Of a stretch of DNA of 34,945 bases, positions 1-7,631 are shown in pieces. The first letter of the stretch is position 1. Each line of letters starts with the position of its first letter. This DNA is from LC029 sp036676475. Its GTDB lineage: Bacteria; Bacillota; Bacilli; Aneurinibacillales; RAOX-1. The notes beneath the pieces were generated by a model, which was not told where the DNA came from, searched no databases, and was given only the letters and a program-made list of their open reading frames with translations. The position numbers and the translations under genes were made by a program. Where the stretch lies: assembly GCA_036676475.1 (NCBI GenBank), contig JAKFCU010000064.1, positions 1 through 34,945 of the forward strand, written 5' to 3'.

Positions 1-556
1 TGGTGCTGCCGGAATCATTAATTTTGTGGTGATAACGGCAGCTCTTTCTTCATGTAACAGTGGTATTTTCAGTACGGGTCGCATGCTGTTTAATTTGGCG
101 CAGCAAGGGGAGGCTCCTTCTAAATATAGTAAATTAACGGAAGGCGGGGTTCCTGGTCCTGCTGTGCTTGCTTCCGCAGGGGCTTTATTAATCGGAGTTG
201 TCCTGAACTATCTGGTACCTGCAAAAGTGTTTATGTGGGTAACCAGTATCGCTACATTTGGTGCAGTTTGGACATGGGCTGTCATTTTGTTATCTCAAAT
301 TAGCTATCGCAAGAGTTTGTCTCAAGATGAGCTGAAGGAACTGACTTATAAAATGCCGTGGTTTCCCTATAGTTCGTATGTAACGCTCGCTTTCCTGGCT
401 GGTGTGGTAGGGTTAATGGTTTATTTCCCCGATACACGGATTGCGGTAATTGTTGGGCCCATATGGTATGGGATTTTAACTGCATTTTATTATGGAAAGG
501 GTCTCCATAAGACCAAAGAAGAAAAACACCATAATAAACAACAACTTGTAAGCTAA
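1..556 (+). CDS. Amino-acid permease (APC superfamily), C-terminal part
   Basis: The reading frame is open from the left edge (codons begin at base 2), so this is the 3' part of a longer gene; about 184 residues are visible. They contain hydrophobic segments separated by short loops and the motif SSCNSGIFSTGRML, followed by a stretch ending in GVPGPAVLAS. These are typical of the AAT family of amino-acid/proton symporters, which includes CycA (D-Ala/D-Ser/Gly), AnsP and GabP. The tail (KTKEEKHHNKQQ) is charged and cytoplasmic. The protein imports an amino acid across the cytoplasmic membrane. Alanine dehydrogenase follows, separated by a terminator, so an alanine or glycine-type substrate is plausible but cannot be decided from this fragment. 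Confidence 0.85.
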   Translation, partial: GAAGIINFVVITAALSSCNSGIFSTGRMLFNLAQQGEAPSKYSKLTEGGVPGPAVLASAGALLIGVVLNYLVPAKVFMWVTSIATFGAVWTWAVILLSQISYRKSLSQDELKELTYKMPWFPYSSYVTLAFLAGVVGLMVYFPDTRIAVIVGPIWYGILTAFYYGKGLHKTKEEKHHNKQQLVS

Positions 557-574
557 AGAATCTTCAAAAAAACC

Positions 575-618
575 GGGCAGGGAAAGAGAGACATTTCACT
601 TTTTTCTGTCCTTTTTTT
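575..618 (+). terminator. Rho-independent terminator of the permease gene
   Basis: GGGCAG (575-580) pairs with CTGTCC (606-611), and the stem extends through A/T and G-T pairs. It is followed directly by seven T residues (612-618). Confidence 0.75.
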
Positions 619-686
619 ACATGGAAACACGTTAAGGGAGGATATGAATTCTAAGTGGCTATGATGAACACATGGAAACATATCTT

Positions 687-710
687 CCATTTGTGAGAAT
701 ACACAAACGG
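687..710. promoter_or_regulatory. Inverted repeat upstream of ald, possible operator
   Basis: CCATTTGTG (687-695) and CACAAACGG (702-710) form a nine-base dyad with one mismatch and a six-base spacer. The only good -10 for ald is TATAAT at 734-739, which would start transcription near 746. No TTGACA-like -35 lies at the right distance. The dyad centre is therefore near -47, a typical activator position. In B. subtilis ald is activated by the PucR-type regulator AdeR; assigning this site to such a protein is inference. Confidence 0.45.
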
Positions 711-733
711 ATCAGAGTTTATTCTGTGTTTTA

Positions 734-739
734 TATAAT
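734..739 (+). promoter_or_regulatory. Likely -10 element of the ald promoter
   Basis: A perfect TATAAT lies about 70 bases before the start codon. The -35 region 17 bases upstream (711-716) is poor, which suggests dependence on an activator. Confidence 0.45.
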
Positions 740-805
740 TTAAATAGTTTATCTATGAATTATAATCAAAATTGTAAAGGATAAAACTTCAAATGAGGGG
801 TTGAA

Positions 806-1945
806 ATGACGATGATTATTGGAGTTCCAGAAGAGATCAAAAATAATGAGAATAGAGTAGGGATGACACCAGCAGGTGTAACAGCATTTAAAAATAATGG
901 GCATGATATATGGATAGAGACAGGTGCCGGTTTAGGCAGTGGGTTTACCGATGAAGATTATATTGCAGCGGGAGCAAAGATTGTTTCCTCAGCGAAAGAA
1001 GCATGGTCTGCTGATTTGGTAATCAAGGTAAAAGAGCCGCTGCCTGAAGAATATGGCTATTTCCGTGAAGGTTTAATCCTATATACCTATCTTCATCTTG
1101 CACCAGAACCCGAATTAACCAAAGCTCTTATGGACAAGAAGGTCGTTGCGATTGCGTACGAAACCATTCAAATGGATCATGGTGCTCTTCCCTTGTTAAC
1201 TCCCATGAGTGAAGTAGCAGGTAGAATGTCCATTCAAATTGGAGCTCAATTCTTAGAGAAGTCCAAAGGAGGAAAAGGAGTTCTCCTTGGTGGAGTACCC
1301 GGTGTTTCACCAGCGGAAGTTGTGATCGTTGGAGGCGGTATCGTAGGAACAAATGCTGCGAAAATGGCCATCGGTTTAGGGGCAAGTGTAACCTTGGTTG
1401 ATATCAGTGCAGATCGGCTTCGTCAACTTGATGACCAGTTCCAAGGGCGTTTAAAAACTTTGATGTCCAACAGTTATAATATTGCCGAAGCAGTAAAGAA
1501 GGCAGACTTGCTTGTTGGTGCGGTTCTTATTCCGGGTGCACGTGCTCCACGCTTAGTAACAGAAGAGATGGTTAAATCCATGCAACCTGGTTCGGTCATT
1601 GTGGATGTAGCGATTGATCAAGGCGGGTCGATTGAAACGATTGACCGTATCACGACTCATAGTGAACCGACGTATGTGAAGCACGGGGTTGTGCACTACG
1701 CAGTAGCAAACATGCCGGGAGCAGTAGCAAGAACATCGACCATAGCCTTAACGAATGTGACGATTCCTTATGGTGTACAAATTGCAAACAAAGGCTATAG
1801 ACAAGCAGCATTAGATAGCAAGGCACTGGCCAAGGGAATTAATGTAATCGATGGTAAAGTGACATTTAAAGCTGTGGCTGAAGCTCATGGATATGCCTAT
1901 ACAAGCATCGATTCGGTTTTAATGGATCAACCTGTTTGCGTTTAA
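806..1945 (+). CDS. ald: Alanine dehydrogenase
   Basis: NAD-dependent L-alanine dehydrogenase: oxidative deamination of L-alanine to pyruvate and ammonium, in the cytoplasm, and used in Bacillus for alanine catabolism and sporulation. At 379 residues it has the family's length. The N-terminus IIGVPEEIKNNENRVG is the family signature and carries the substrate arginine. The catalytic-histidine region is YTYLHLAPEPEL. The nucleotide-binding fold shows GGGIVGTNAA followed by the acidic strand end TLVD, and the conserved VDVAIDQGG contains the catalytic aspartate. GAGGGG at 795-800 serves as ribosome binding site; the ATG at 812 is an alternative start and gives the more usual N-terminus MIIGVP. 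The preceding permease may import the substrate. A terminator follows. Confidence 0.97.
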   Translation: MTMIIGVPEEIKNNENRVGMTPAGVTAFKNNGHDIWIETGAGLGSGFTDEDYIAAGAKIVSSAKEAWSADLVIKVKEPLPEEYGYFREGLILYTYLHLAPEPELTKALMDKKVVAIAYETIQMDHGALPLLTPMSEVAGRMSIQIGAQFLEKSKGGKGVLLGGVPGVSPAEVVIVGGGIVGTNAAKMAIGLGASVTLVDISADRLRQLDDQFQGRLKTLMSNSYNIAEAVKKADLLVGAVLIPGARAPRLVTEEMVKSMQPGSVIVDVAIDQGGSIETIDRITTHSEPTYVKHGVVHYAVANMPGAVARTSTIALTNVTIPYGVQIANKGYRQAALDSKALAKGINVIDGKVTFKAVAEAHGYAYTSIDSVLMDQPVCV

Positions 1946-1947
1946 TC

Positions 1948-1984
1948 GAAAAAGCCCTGATTTTTCGGGGCTTTCCATTTTTAA
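1948..1984 (+). terminator. Terminator of ald
   Basis: AAAGCCC (1951-1957) pairs with GGGCTTT (1968-1974), followed by a T-rich stretch. Confidence 0.75.
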
Positions 1985-2303
1985 ATTTGGATAATCCACT
2001 CATGTATTGTCACATGTGGATAGAGGTTGTCGAGTAAGTAAAATGGAAGAAGTAGGGCTATTATATGGATTACAAGATTAGTTTTAGGATTCCCTCTAAA
2101 GAGTTCATGGAGTAACTTGTGAGTTCGTGTAAAATAGTTTGAATCAAGACATTCTTTTCATGGAAAAATCTTAAGCGTTGCTTGACTTACTCGAACATTA
2201 TTGTGGAAGTTATGGAGTGCTTAAACTTCACACTCTTAATTATGAGCTTCTCATAACTCCTTATTTCAAGAAGGGCTATGCCCTTCTTGCTTTTTTTGAA
2301 GTT
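1985..2303. other. Gene-poor region with two adjacent hairpins
   Basis: No convincing coding frame is visible. A frame open from 2178 runs through the terminator below and has no ribosome binding site. The stretch holds a small perfect hairpin (TTATGAG 2240-2246, CTCATAA 2250-2256), which also lies within a wider pair AGTTATG (2208-2214) / CATAACT (2252-2258). A strong plus-strand terminator comes directly after it. Confidence 0.5.
2267..2297 (+). terminator. Strong terminator with no obvious upstream gene
   Basis: CAAGAAGGGC (2267-2276) and GCCCTTCTTG (2280-2289) form a perfect ten-base stem with a three-base loop, followed by C and seven T residues. The T tract is on the plus strand only, so it does not serve the minus-strand GGDEF gene, and no plus-strand gene lies between it and the ald terminator. 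Confidence 0.8.
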
Positions 2304-2978
2304 TTATGTGAAGGTGACCTCACTATTTCTTCTTTTTGCAAGTTTACTTACGTACATTTTGTTATCCGCTATTTTTATCAATTCATCTATATTTGTTGAA
2401 TCTTCTGGATAAGTAGCTACACCTATGGAAAGAGAAAGGGTTAATTGTAAATTCCTCGATGCTTCCTTTAATTGGACTTCAATATGATTTATCATTGTTA
2501 CTGTGCTTTTTTTATCCACATTTGGTGCAACGATAAGGAATTCATCTCCACCCCACCGTACTACAAAATCACCTTCTCGTATACACGCTCTTAGTACATC
2601 AGAAATACTTTTTAAAACGAAGTCCCCTTTATTATGACCATAGGTATCATTGATCTCTTTAAACCGATCCACATCCACAATAAGTAAAGTCAACGATTCC
2701 TTCTTACGTCGATCAATTTTACTTAATAATTTGGGTAGCATATCTAGAATGAAACGTCGGTTGTAGACTTGTGTGAGACTATCCTTTTCAGAATAAAACA
2801 TCGCTATATCATACTGTTTACCTAACCACCAACCAAATAAAATGTAAGCTACTGCAACGACAACATATACCTTATCCATGTTTCCATGAACAAAGTAATA
2901 ATAAATAATTAAAAACAGCCAACTAATAAGTGCCAATATCGACAAGTTGATTCTCCCGGTGTATTTCAATTTTATCAT
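2304..2978 (-). CDS. Membrane-anchored diguanylate cyclase (GGDEF)
   Basis: The protein is 224 residues long. Two hydrophobic helices (about 11-31 and 37-53) are followed by a GGDEF domain (about 65-220). GGDEF domains make cyclic di-GMP from two GTP. The active-site loop is intact (GGDEF 143-147), as is the metal-binding DVD segment at about 102-104. An allosteric inhibitory site RxxD (REGD, 134-137) lies exactly five residues before the motif, so product inhibition is expected. The gene begins 39 bases after the end of the PAS histidine kinase gene on the same strand, so the two probably form an operon. The ribosome binding site (GGATTGGA) is weak. The plus-strand gene at 4481 encodes a clear paralogue with the same two-helix head and the same FYSEKD...YNRRF linker. 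Confidence 0.9.
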   Translation of the reverse strand: MIKLKYTGRINLSILALISWLFLIIYYYFVHGNMDKVYVVVAVAYILFGWWLGKQYDIAMFYSEKDSLTQVYNRRFILDMLPKLLSKIDRRKKESLTLLIVDVDRFKEINDTYGHNKGDFVLKSISDVLRACIREGDFVVRWGGDEFLIVAPNVDKKSTVTMINHIEVQLKEASRNLQLTLSLSIGVATYPEDSTNIDELIKIADNKMYVSKLAKRRNSEVTFT

Positions 2979-3017
2979 TCCAATCCATTGGATATATATA
3001 GAATTCCACTTTTGAAG

Positions 3018-4067
3018 TTAACTAAGGTTAAGAAAAGTGGGAATGTACACTTCAACGGTTGTCCCTTTTCCAGTTTCACTTTGAATGTAAATCCAACCTT
3101 GATGCCTCTCCATAATTTTATTGCATACCATCAATCCTAAACCGATTCCTTTTTCTTTTAGTGAATAGAAGGGTTCTCCTAATCGAACTAAGCGATCCGG
3201 TGGGATCCCACATCCCTGATCCGCAATTCGAATGACCAAATAGTCTTGCTCTATCCTTCCATTAATATGAATTTCTCCCCCATTAGGCATGGCTTCGATA
3301 GCATTTTTTATGATATGGATAAACACTTGCTTCAATAGATCTTCCTCACAGTGAATAATCGGAAGTACTAAATCTAATTCCGTCAAAAATTTTACATCAT
3401 TTATTAAGGCTTGAGGTTTTAGGAAGTTTGTCGCCTGATGGATAATATTCTTTATACTTTTCGGTTGGAATTGCTTCACTTGTGGGTTAACTACAGCTAT
3501 AAATTCATTCGTGATCCCTTCCAACTGATTGATCTCAGTTAAGATCAATTCGATGAATACTTGATTCTTTTTTTCTAACTTTGAACACAATAATAACTGT
3601 ACAAATCCTTTAATCGTTGTTAAGGGATTTCGAATTTCATGGGCGATTCCCGCCGCTAACTGACCAACTACCGCCAACTTTTCTGATTTGATCTGCAGAT
3701 TCTCCTCCCTTTTTAATTGCGTTACATCCATGCAACTTCCGATAACACTGACAACCTCCCCGTACTGACGAATAGGACGTAGAGCTGTAAGAAGAGTATA
3801 TCCATTGAGATTGGGAATTACATACACCACTTCCTCACCAGCCCATGCCCGTTGATAATAAGATAATATAAAATCAGAAGTTTCCTTTGGGAAAAATTTG
3901 TGAAATTCATTTCCTATCACTTGCTCCGGAGTTAGCCCAATACGGTACAAAAAATCCCCCTCACAAAGAGTATGGATAAATTGATCATCTTCCTTGTAGA
4001 ACCTAAAAATGATTCCTTGCTGTCCTTGGACGGTTTCACGAAGTTCCTGTTTGAAGTTTTCGATCAT
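3018..4067 (-). CDS. PAS-domain sensor histidine kinase
   Basis: A cytoplasmic sensor kinase of 349 residues from the chosen start. It has an N-terminal PAS domain (about 5-120, ending IGSCMDVTQ) and a HisKA domain with the H-box IAHEIRNPLTTIKG (phospho-acceptor His at about 143). The HATPase domain shows the N-box IIKNAIEAMPNGG, G1 IADQGCGIPP and G2 GIGLGLMVC. No membrane segment is visible. This layout matches the Kin family that feeds the Spo0 phosphorelay (KinE/KinA-like), but the partner cannot be proved from sequence, and no response regulator lies next to it. I place the start at the ATG at 4067, which has AAGGGG at good distance; a longer frame from a TTG at 4115 lacks a well-placed site. 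The GGDEF gene downstream suggests that kinase and cyclic di-GMP output are made together. Confidence 0.9.
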   Translation of the reverse strand: MIENFKQELRETVQGQQGIIFRFYKEDDQFIHTLCEGDFLYRIGLTPEQVIGNEFHKFFPKETSDFILSYYQRAWAGEEVVYVIPNLNGYTLLTALRPIRQYGEVVSVIGSCMDVTQLKREENLQIKSEKLAVVGQLAAGIAHEIRNPLTTIKGFVQLLLCSKLEKKNQVFIELILTEINQLEGITNEFIAVVNPQVKQFQPKSIKNIIHQATNFLKPQALINDVKFLTELDLVLPIIHCEEDLLKQVFIHIIKNAIEAMPNGGEIHINGRIEQDYLVIRIADQGCGIPPDRLVRLGEPFYSLKEKGIGLGLMVCNKIMERHQGWIYIQSETGKGTTVEVYIPTFLNLS

Positions 4068-4123
4068 AGTTATCCCCTTCCACAGATCAAGGGTGGTATA
4101 GATTAGGAAATACAATGAACAAA

Positions 4124-4141
4124 TTACATATTTTACCTCCT
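4124..4141 (-). promoter_or_regulatory. Strong ribosome binding site followed by ATG-TAA
   Basis: On the minus strand a full AGGAGGT (4141-4135) lies six bases ahead of an ATG that is followed at once by TAA (4129-4124). The kinase start is about 57 bases further on. This is a minimal start-stop element in the kinase leader. Confidence 0.5.
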
Positions 4142-4187
4142 ATCGACAAAAATATTTTAATATTATGAAAAAATAATCTCATAATTG

Positions 4188-4216
4188 TTGTAAAATGTAA
4201 ATTAGTGAAATATACA
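4188..4216 (+). promoter_or_regulatory. Possible promoter for the plus-strand GGDEF gene
   Basis: TTGTAA (4188-4193), a 17-base spacer, then TATACA (4211-4216). This would give a leader of about 260 bases, which carries a hairpin ACCAATG (4237-4243) / CATTGGT (4257-4263). I see no other gene in 4142-4480: a 60-codon frame at 4276 has no ribosome binding site and no recognisable features. Confidence 0.35.
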
Positions 4217-4480
4217 TATAGCTGATTTTCGTACAAACCAATGAAGGTGTTTAGGCCATTGGTAAGATTCGCTGTATGAAATGTGAGTTAGATTATAAGA
4301 AAATATCTATTCCTACAGGCTATCTATCCTACAAAAAATGTATTTTTTACATGAGTAACTCATTTTTTTGTGGTATGATTCATAATAGAAATGCTCAGAT
4401 ATATTCTCTAATGTCAAATAGTAGTACAATAACAATAAGTGCAGATAGGTCTTTATGACTATTCTAGGATGGGATACAAC

Positions 4481-5140
4481 ATGAGATACTCTGGCAGGAT
4501 TTTTGCAATAAGCATTATCTTTTTTTTCCATACGGCATATTTGATTTATTACTTTTATCGTGATGGACATGTCGATATTGTTGATTTGCTTGGATATCCG
4601 CTATTTTTTTGTATTGCTTACTGGGCAGGATTACAGTTTGATAAGGCAACGTTCTACTCCGAGAAGGATATGATTACAAATCTTTACAACCGTCGATTTG
4701 TAATCAATACTTATGAAAAAATCATGTCATTGGCAGAACGAACGAATAGTAAGCTCTTCGTATTGGTTATTGATTGTGATAATTTCAAACACATCAATGA
4801 TTTTTATGGGCATCATAAGGGTGATTTGGTTCTTGCTATGATTGGTGAAACACTTGCAGGTTCAATGAGAAAAAGTGATATCGTTGCCCGATGGGGTGGT
4901 GATGAATTTTTGGTGATTGGACATTACAAGGAAGAGTCGGGTTTACAAACTGTCTTACAACGGTTGGACGACGATATGAAGAATCTTTCGAAACAAATCA
5001 ACATACCTATTCAAGTGTCTATCGGTTCAGCCATATACCCTGATCATAACAAAAATTTATTCGAGTTGATCAAATCAGCCGACCAAAATATGTATGAGTG
5101 TAAAGAGGCAAAGAAAAGATTTGTAAATTCTCGAATATAA
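4481..5140 (+). CDS. Membrane-anchored diguanylate cyclase (GGDEF), second paralogue
   Basis: The protein is 219 residues from the chosen start. Two membrane helices (about 6-26 and 35-52) are followed by a GGDEF domain with an intact active site (GGDEF 139-143) and an intact inhibitory RxxD (RKSD, 130-133). It aligns with the minus-strand GGDEF protein along its whole length, sharing the head (Y-S/T-G-R-I), the linker FYSEKD and NRRF, so the pair probably arose by duplication or are close paralogues flanking the kinase. The start is uncertain. The ATG at 4481 has AGGATGGGA at a usable distance; ATG 4469 and GTG 4439 are also in frame but have no proper ribosome binding site. It is transcribed divergently from the kinase. 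Confidence 0.9.
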   Translation: MRYSGRIFAISIIFFFHTAYLIYYFYRDGHVDIVDLLGYPLFFCIAYWAGLQFDKATFYSEKDMITNLYNRRFVINTYEKIMSLAERTNSKLFVLVIDCDNFKHINDFYGHHKGDLVLAMIGETLAGSMRKSDIVARWGGDEFLVIGHYKEESGLQTVLQRLDDDMKNLSKQINIPIQVSIGSAIYPDHNKNLFELIKSADQNMYECKEAKKRFVNSRI

Positions 5141-5320
5141 TATTGAGATCAGGTGAAAACTACTCGCTTGGTCTTTTGTTTTATCAGTAAAACTTCAAAC
5201 TCTGGAATGGACTAGGGTTTATTTTCTCAACGAATATGGAGTATTTGGTTGGGATATATTTGAAATAGGAATTAAAACACTGATATATTGTTATAACAAG
5301 CAGGGTACAAATAATTTTTA

Positions 5321-6262
5321 ATGGGGAACATGATGAATAGAAACCAATACGGAAATGAACGGAAAAGAAATGAACGAAAAAGAGATGACCGGACGAGAGC
5401 AGCACACTTGGTCGTCACGGAACCCATGGAGTTGATGAAGTTCTTACTTGTAAAATTATCAGGAAAAGGGCGCAATCAGATTAAGGGATTATTATCACGT
5501 GGACAAGTTTCTATTGAAGGGGAAATTACAACACAGTATAACCATCTATTGGAGATCGGGGATCATGTCGTAATCAATTGGTCACAGACAGGAAAGGAAG
5601 AGCAAATAAGTGGTTTGAATATTCTTTATGAGGACCCGGATCTTATCGTGATCGATAAGCAGGCTGGTTTGCTATCAATTGCTTCTGACAAGGAAAAAAG
5701 TGACACAGCTTACCATTTCTTAATGGAACATGTAAGAAGGTCTAATCCAAGGAACAGAATATTTGTGGTTCATAGACTAGACCGAGACACTTCCGGGGTC
5801 ATGATGTACACTAAAAGCGAGAAGGTGCAACAAGTCTTACAGAATTCTTGGAAAAACTCTGTTCTGGATCGTAGATACATCGCTTTAGTAGAGGGATCTG
5901 TTCAAAAAGCAGAAGGTACGATAACATCATGGCTAAAGGAGAGCAAAACACTCACAATGTATTCGAGCCCTACCCCGAATGGTGGTCAAAAAGCAGTAAC
6001 ACACTTCAAGGTTCTTCAGAAGACAAATGGCTACTCTTTACTGGAGGTCAGACTTGAAACCGGAAGAAAGAATCAAATTCGTGTTCACATGCAGGAGATT
6101 GGCCACAGCATTGTAGGTGATAAAAAGTATGGCTCAACCCAAAACCCAATCGGTCGTCTTGGACTTCATGCTTTAGTGATTAGTTTTTATCATCCTACTA
6201 CAAACGATCTGATGCACTTTGAAACAAAAATACCCAATAAGTTTTTGCAGGTATTTAAATAA
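5321..6262 (+). CDS. RluA/RluD-family RNA pseudouridine synthase
   Basis: Converts uridines in rRNA or tRNA to pseudouridine in the cytoplasm. It has 313 residues: a very basic N-terminal tail (about 1-30, rich in Arg, Lys and Glu), an S4 RNA-binding domain (about 35-90, with GKGRNQIKGLLSRGQVSIEG), then the catalytic domain. The hallmark motif HRLDRDTSG lies at 151-159, with the catalytic aspartate at about 154. The C-terminal family motif RKNQIRVHMQEIGHSIVGDKKYG is present. The start is ambiguous among ATGs at 5321, 5330 and 5333; GGGGA just before 5330 fits the later ones. The target base cannot be told from sequence. Bacillus has several paralogues (RluB-, YlyB- and YhcT-type), so I give no symbol. 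Confidence 0.92.
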   Translation: MGNMMNRNQYGNERKRNERKRDDRTRAAHLVVTEPMELMKFLLVKLSGKGRNQIKGLLSRGQVSIEGEITTQYNHLLEIGDHVVINWSQTGKEEQISGLNILYEDPDLIVIDKQAGLLSIASDKEKSDTAYHFLMEHVRRSNPRNRIFVVHRLDRDTSGVMMYTKSEKVQQVLQNSWKNSVLDRRYIALVEGSVQKAEGTITSWLKESKTLTMYSSPTPNGGQKAVTHFKVLQKTNGYSLLEVRLETGRKNQIRVHMQEIGHSIVGDKKYGSTQNPIGRLGLHALVISFYHPTTNDLMHFETKIPNKFLQVFK

Positions 6263-6437
6263 TAGGAAAACAATTTATGGCGGCCCTACTGATAATTGAA
6301 CGAGACTGTTGAATCGTAATATGTAAATTATAGGGAGTATCTAGAGTTAGTTAGATGCTTGAGTTTAATTTGTCTAAATTTGTTATAAAAAACTGGCATT
6401 TTGGTTACAATATTTTTACTTGTTATAGTTTAGGGTC

Positions 6438-6650
6438 GTGAATTCCATGGACAAAAAGCATAAAAACGAATACAATTTAAGAAAAGAAAGTGTAGGAGTG
6501 ATAAGCTTGACTCCAATTACCATTATTAAAAAAGATCAGGAAGTAAAACCTACTAAAATAGTTCTATCTGCTATGGATATTCGGAGGAAGTATGGTGTAA
6601 CTCCAAGATCAAGCAAAATGCTGGTTGATCTTCATAGGGAAGGGAAATAA
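6438..6650 (+). CDS. Small putative antitoxin paired with a PIN-domain protein
   Basis: Up to 70 residues, starting at a GTG (6438) next to a weak TAGGGT. ATG 6447 is also possible. A shorter 47-residue form from TTG 6507, behind AGGAGTGA, has the best ribosome binding site. The protein is charged, with a central hydrophobic strand (ISLTPITIIKK) and a C-terminal part MDIRRKYGVTPRSSKML. I do not recognise a family: there is no clear AbrB, RHH or Phd signature. Its stop codon directly abuts the ATG of a PIN-domain gene, the usual order in type II toxin-antitoxin modules, so an antitoxin role is inferred from position. The two genes look more AT-rich than their neighbours, consistent with transfer. 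Confidence 0.6.
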   Translation: MNSMDKKHKNEYNLRKESVGVISLTPITIIKKDQEVKPTKIVLSAMDIRRKYGVTPRSSKMLVDLHREGK

Positions 6651-7379
6651 ATGAGTGGGTTTGTGATAGATTTTAACGGAATAAAACATATAGATTTCCA
6701 TCAAGCATCAATATATACCGATGCTTGTTTTCTTTTGTCCTATCTTGATTTATCCGATAATCGTGGAGATAAAGTCTCCGCTGTTATTGATAAATGGAGT
6801 AAAGATGAAATAAAGGAAATTGCAATAAGCAACCATGTAATGGGAGAAGTAGTACATACCCTATTTAAAAATCATATTCGTGATGTTCTAACGATTGTCC
6901 ATAAATCCCGCATAAATAACGAAAAAATATGTAATGATGACCTTTCATTAATTGGTGATCTTTGGATTTCTAATAAAATTACCGATTTAGTACCTAGGAA
7001 AAAGCTGGATACATTGCTTGTAGAAGGGGAACTTTTCTATAATATTGATACGCTTATTAAAGATTTTAAAAATACCTATGACAAAAAACGTCAGGGCTTA
7101 GATTTCTATTATAATGAAGCTGTTAATAAATATAATGGAATGTTACATGATTTGAGCGAATTAGGATTGAAAATTGTAATTTCTAATTCTACTGAAGATG
7201 TCCATCACTTAGCATTATCAATTATGAGAACTTCGCAAATTGATTCTCACGATGCAATTCACTTAGCAATTGCGAGATTACAGCAATATGAGTATTTTGC
7301 CACACTTGATAGTGATTTTGTACATAATTATTATTCAAAAGAATTAATCGGTAAACTTAGAATATTAAAAGTATCCTGA
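6651..7379 (+). CDS. PIN-domain protein, putative ribonuclease toxin
   Basis: PIN domains are metal-dependent RNases, and VapC toxins cleave tRNA or rRNA. The acidic residues expected of a PIN active site are visible: Asp24 in IYTDACFLLSYLD, Glu66 in VMGEVVHTL, Asp201 in SHDAIHLAIA, and Asp220/Asp222 in FATLDSDF. The order and spacing at both ends fit the family. At 242 residues it is about 100 longer than a typical VapC; the extra sequence lies between the Glu and the third Asp (about 75-195) and looks helical and charged. The ATG follows the upstream stop codon with no gap (ribosome binding site GGGAA), so the pair is translationally coupled. Toxicity is inference. Confidence 0.75.
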   Translation: MSGFVIDFNGIKHIDFHQASIYTDACFLLSYLDLSDNRGDKVSAVIDKWSKDEIKEIAISNHVMGEVVHTLFKNHIRDVLTIVHKSRINNEKICNDDLSLIGDLWISNKITDLVPRKKLDTLLVEGELFYNIDTLIKDFKNTYDKKRQGLDFYYNEAVNKYNGMLHDLSELGLKIVISNSTEDVHHLALSIMRTSQIDSHDAIHLAIARLQQYEYFATLDSDFVHNYYSKELIGKLRILKVS

Positions 7380-7446
7380 AATTACAGAAAAAACAAACAC
7401 TTAAAAAGGGATTATTATTGGATGCGTTATGGGAAATCCATGGATG

Positions 7447-7472
7447 GAGCGGGTGAAATCTCGCTTCTTTTT
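7447..7472 (+). terminator. Probable terminator of the PIN gene pair
   Basis: AGCGGG pairs with CTCGCT (one G-T pair) and is followed by TTCTTTTTT. The stem is short, so the call is moderate. A repeat unit begins immediately after it. Confidence 0.5.
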
Positions 7473-7473
7473 T

Positions 7474-7515
7474 GCACTTATCAGAAAGTATTATACGCTA
7501 GTAGCTTTCTTATGC
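7474..7515. repeat. Interspersed intergenic repeat, unit A
   Basis: Begins ACTTATCAGAAAGTATTATACG and ends with TAGCTTTCTTA; AGAAAG and CTTTCT at the ends are inverted. It shares this frame with units near 23000, 26670 and 31205. It is a short form lacking the inner GGCTACG block. Confidence 0.7.
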
Positions 7516-7532
7516 TCATTTGTGTTAGCATA
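7509..7532. repeat. Inverted repeat next to repeat unit A
   Basis: TTATGCT (7509-7515) and AGCATAA (7526-7532) can form a seven-base stem with a ten-base loop. No T tract follows, so it is not a standard terminator. Confidence 0.4.
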
Positions 7533-7631
7533 ATGTGTTATGACATAAAGGAATGCTTTGTGGAGACGTTACAAGAGATGTTATTCATTACGTGATTAAA
7601 GAATATATGTATTTAAAATTAAGGAGAAAAA

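Noticed and set aside
690..707. Rex-type site upstream of ald
   Set aside because: The half-sites TTGTG and CACAA are separated by six bases, not the eight needed for Rex.
2178..2399. 73-codon plus-strand frame
   Set aside because: It runs through the strong terminator at 2267-2297, lacks a ribosome binding site and overlaps the GGDEF gene on the other strand.
4142..4148. Spo0A box-like TGTCGAT on the minus strand upstream of the kinase
   Set aside because: One mismatch in seven bases and a single copy; too weak in AT-rich DNA.
4276..4458. 60-codon plus-strand frame in the GGDEF leader
   Set aside because: No ribosome binding site, odd composition (many Ser, Ile, Tyr) and no recognisable feature.
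4223..4480. Possible cyclic di-GMP riboswitch before the second GGDEF gene
   Set aside because: A small hairpin is present, but the conserved GEMM core sequences are not seen.
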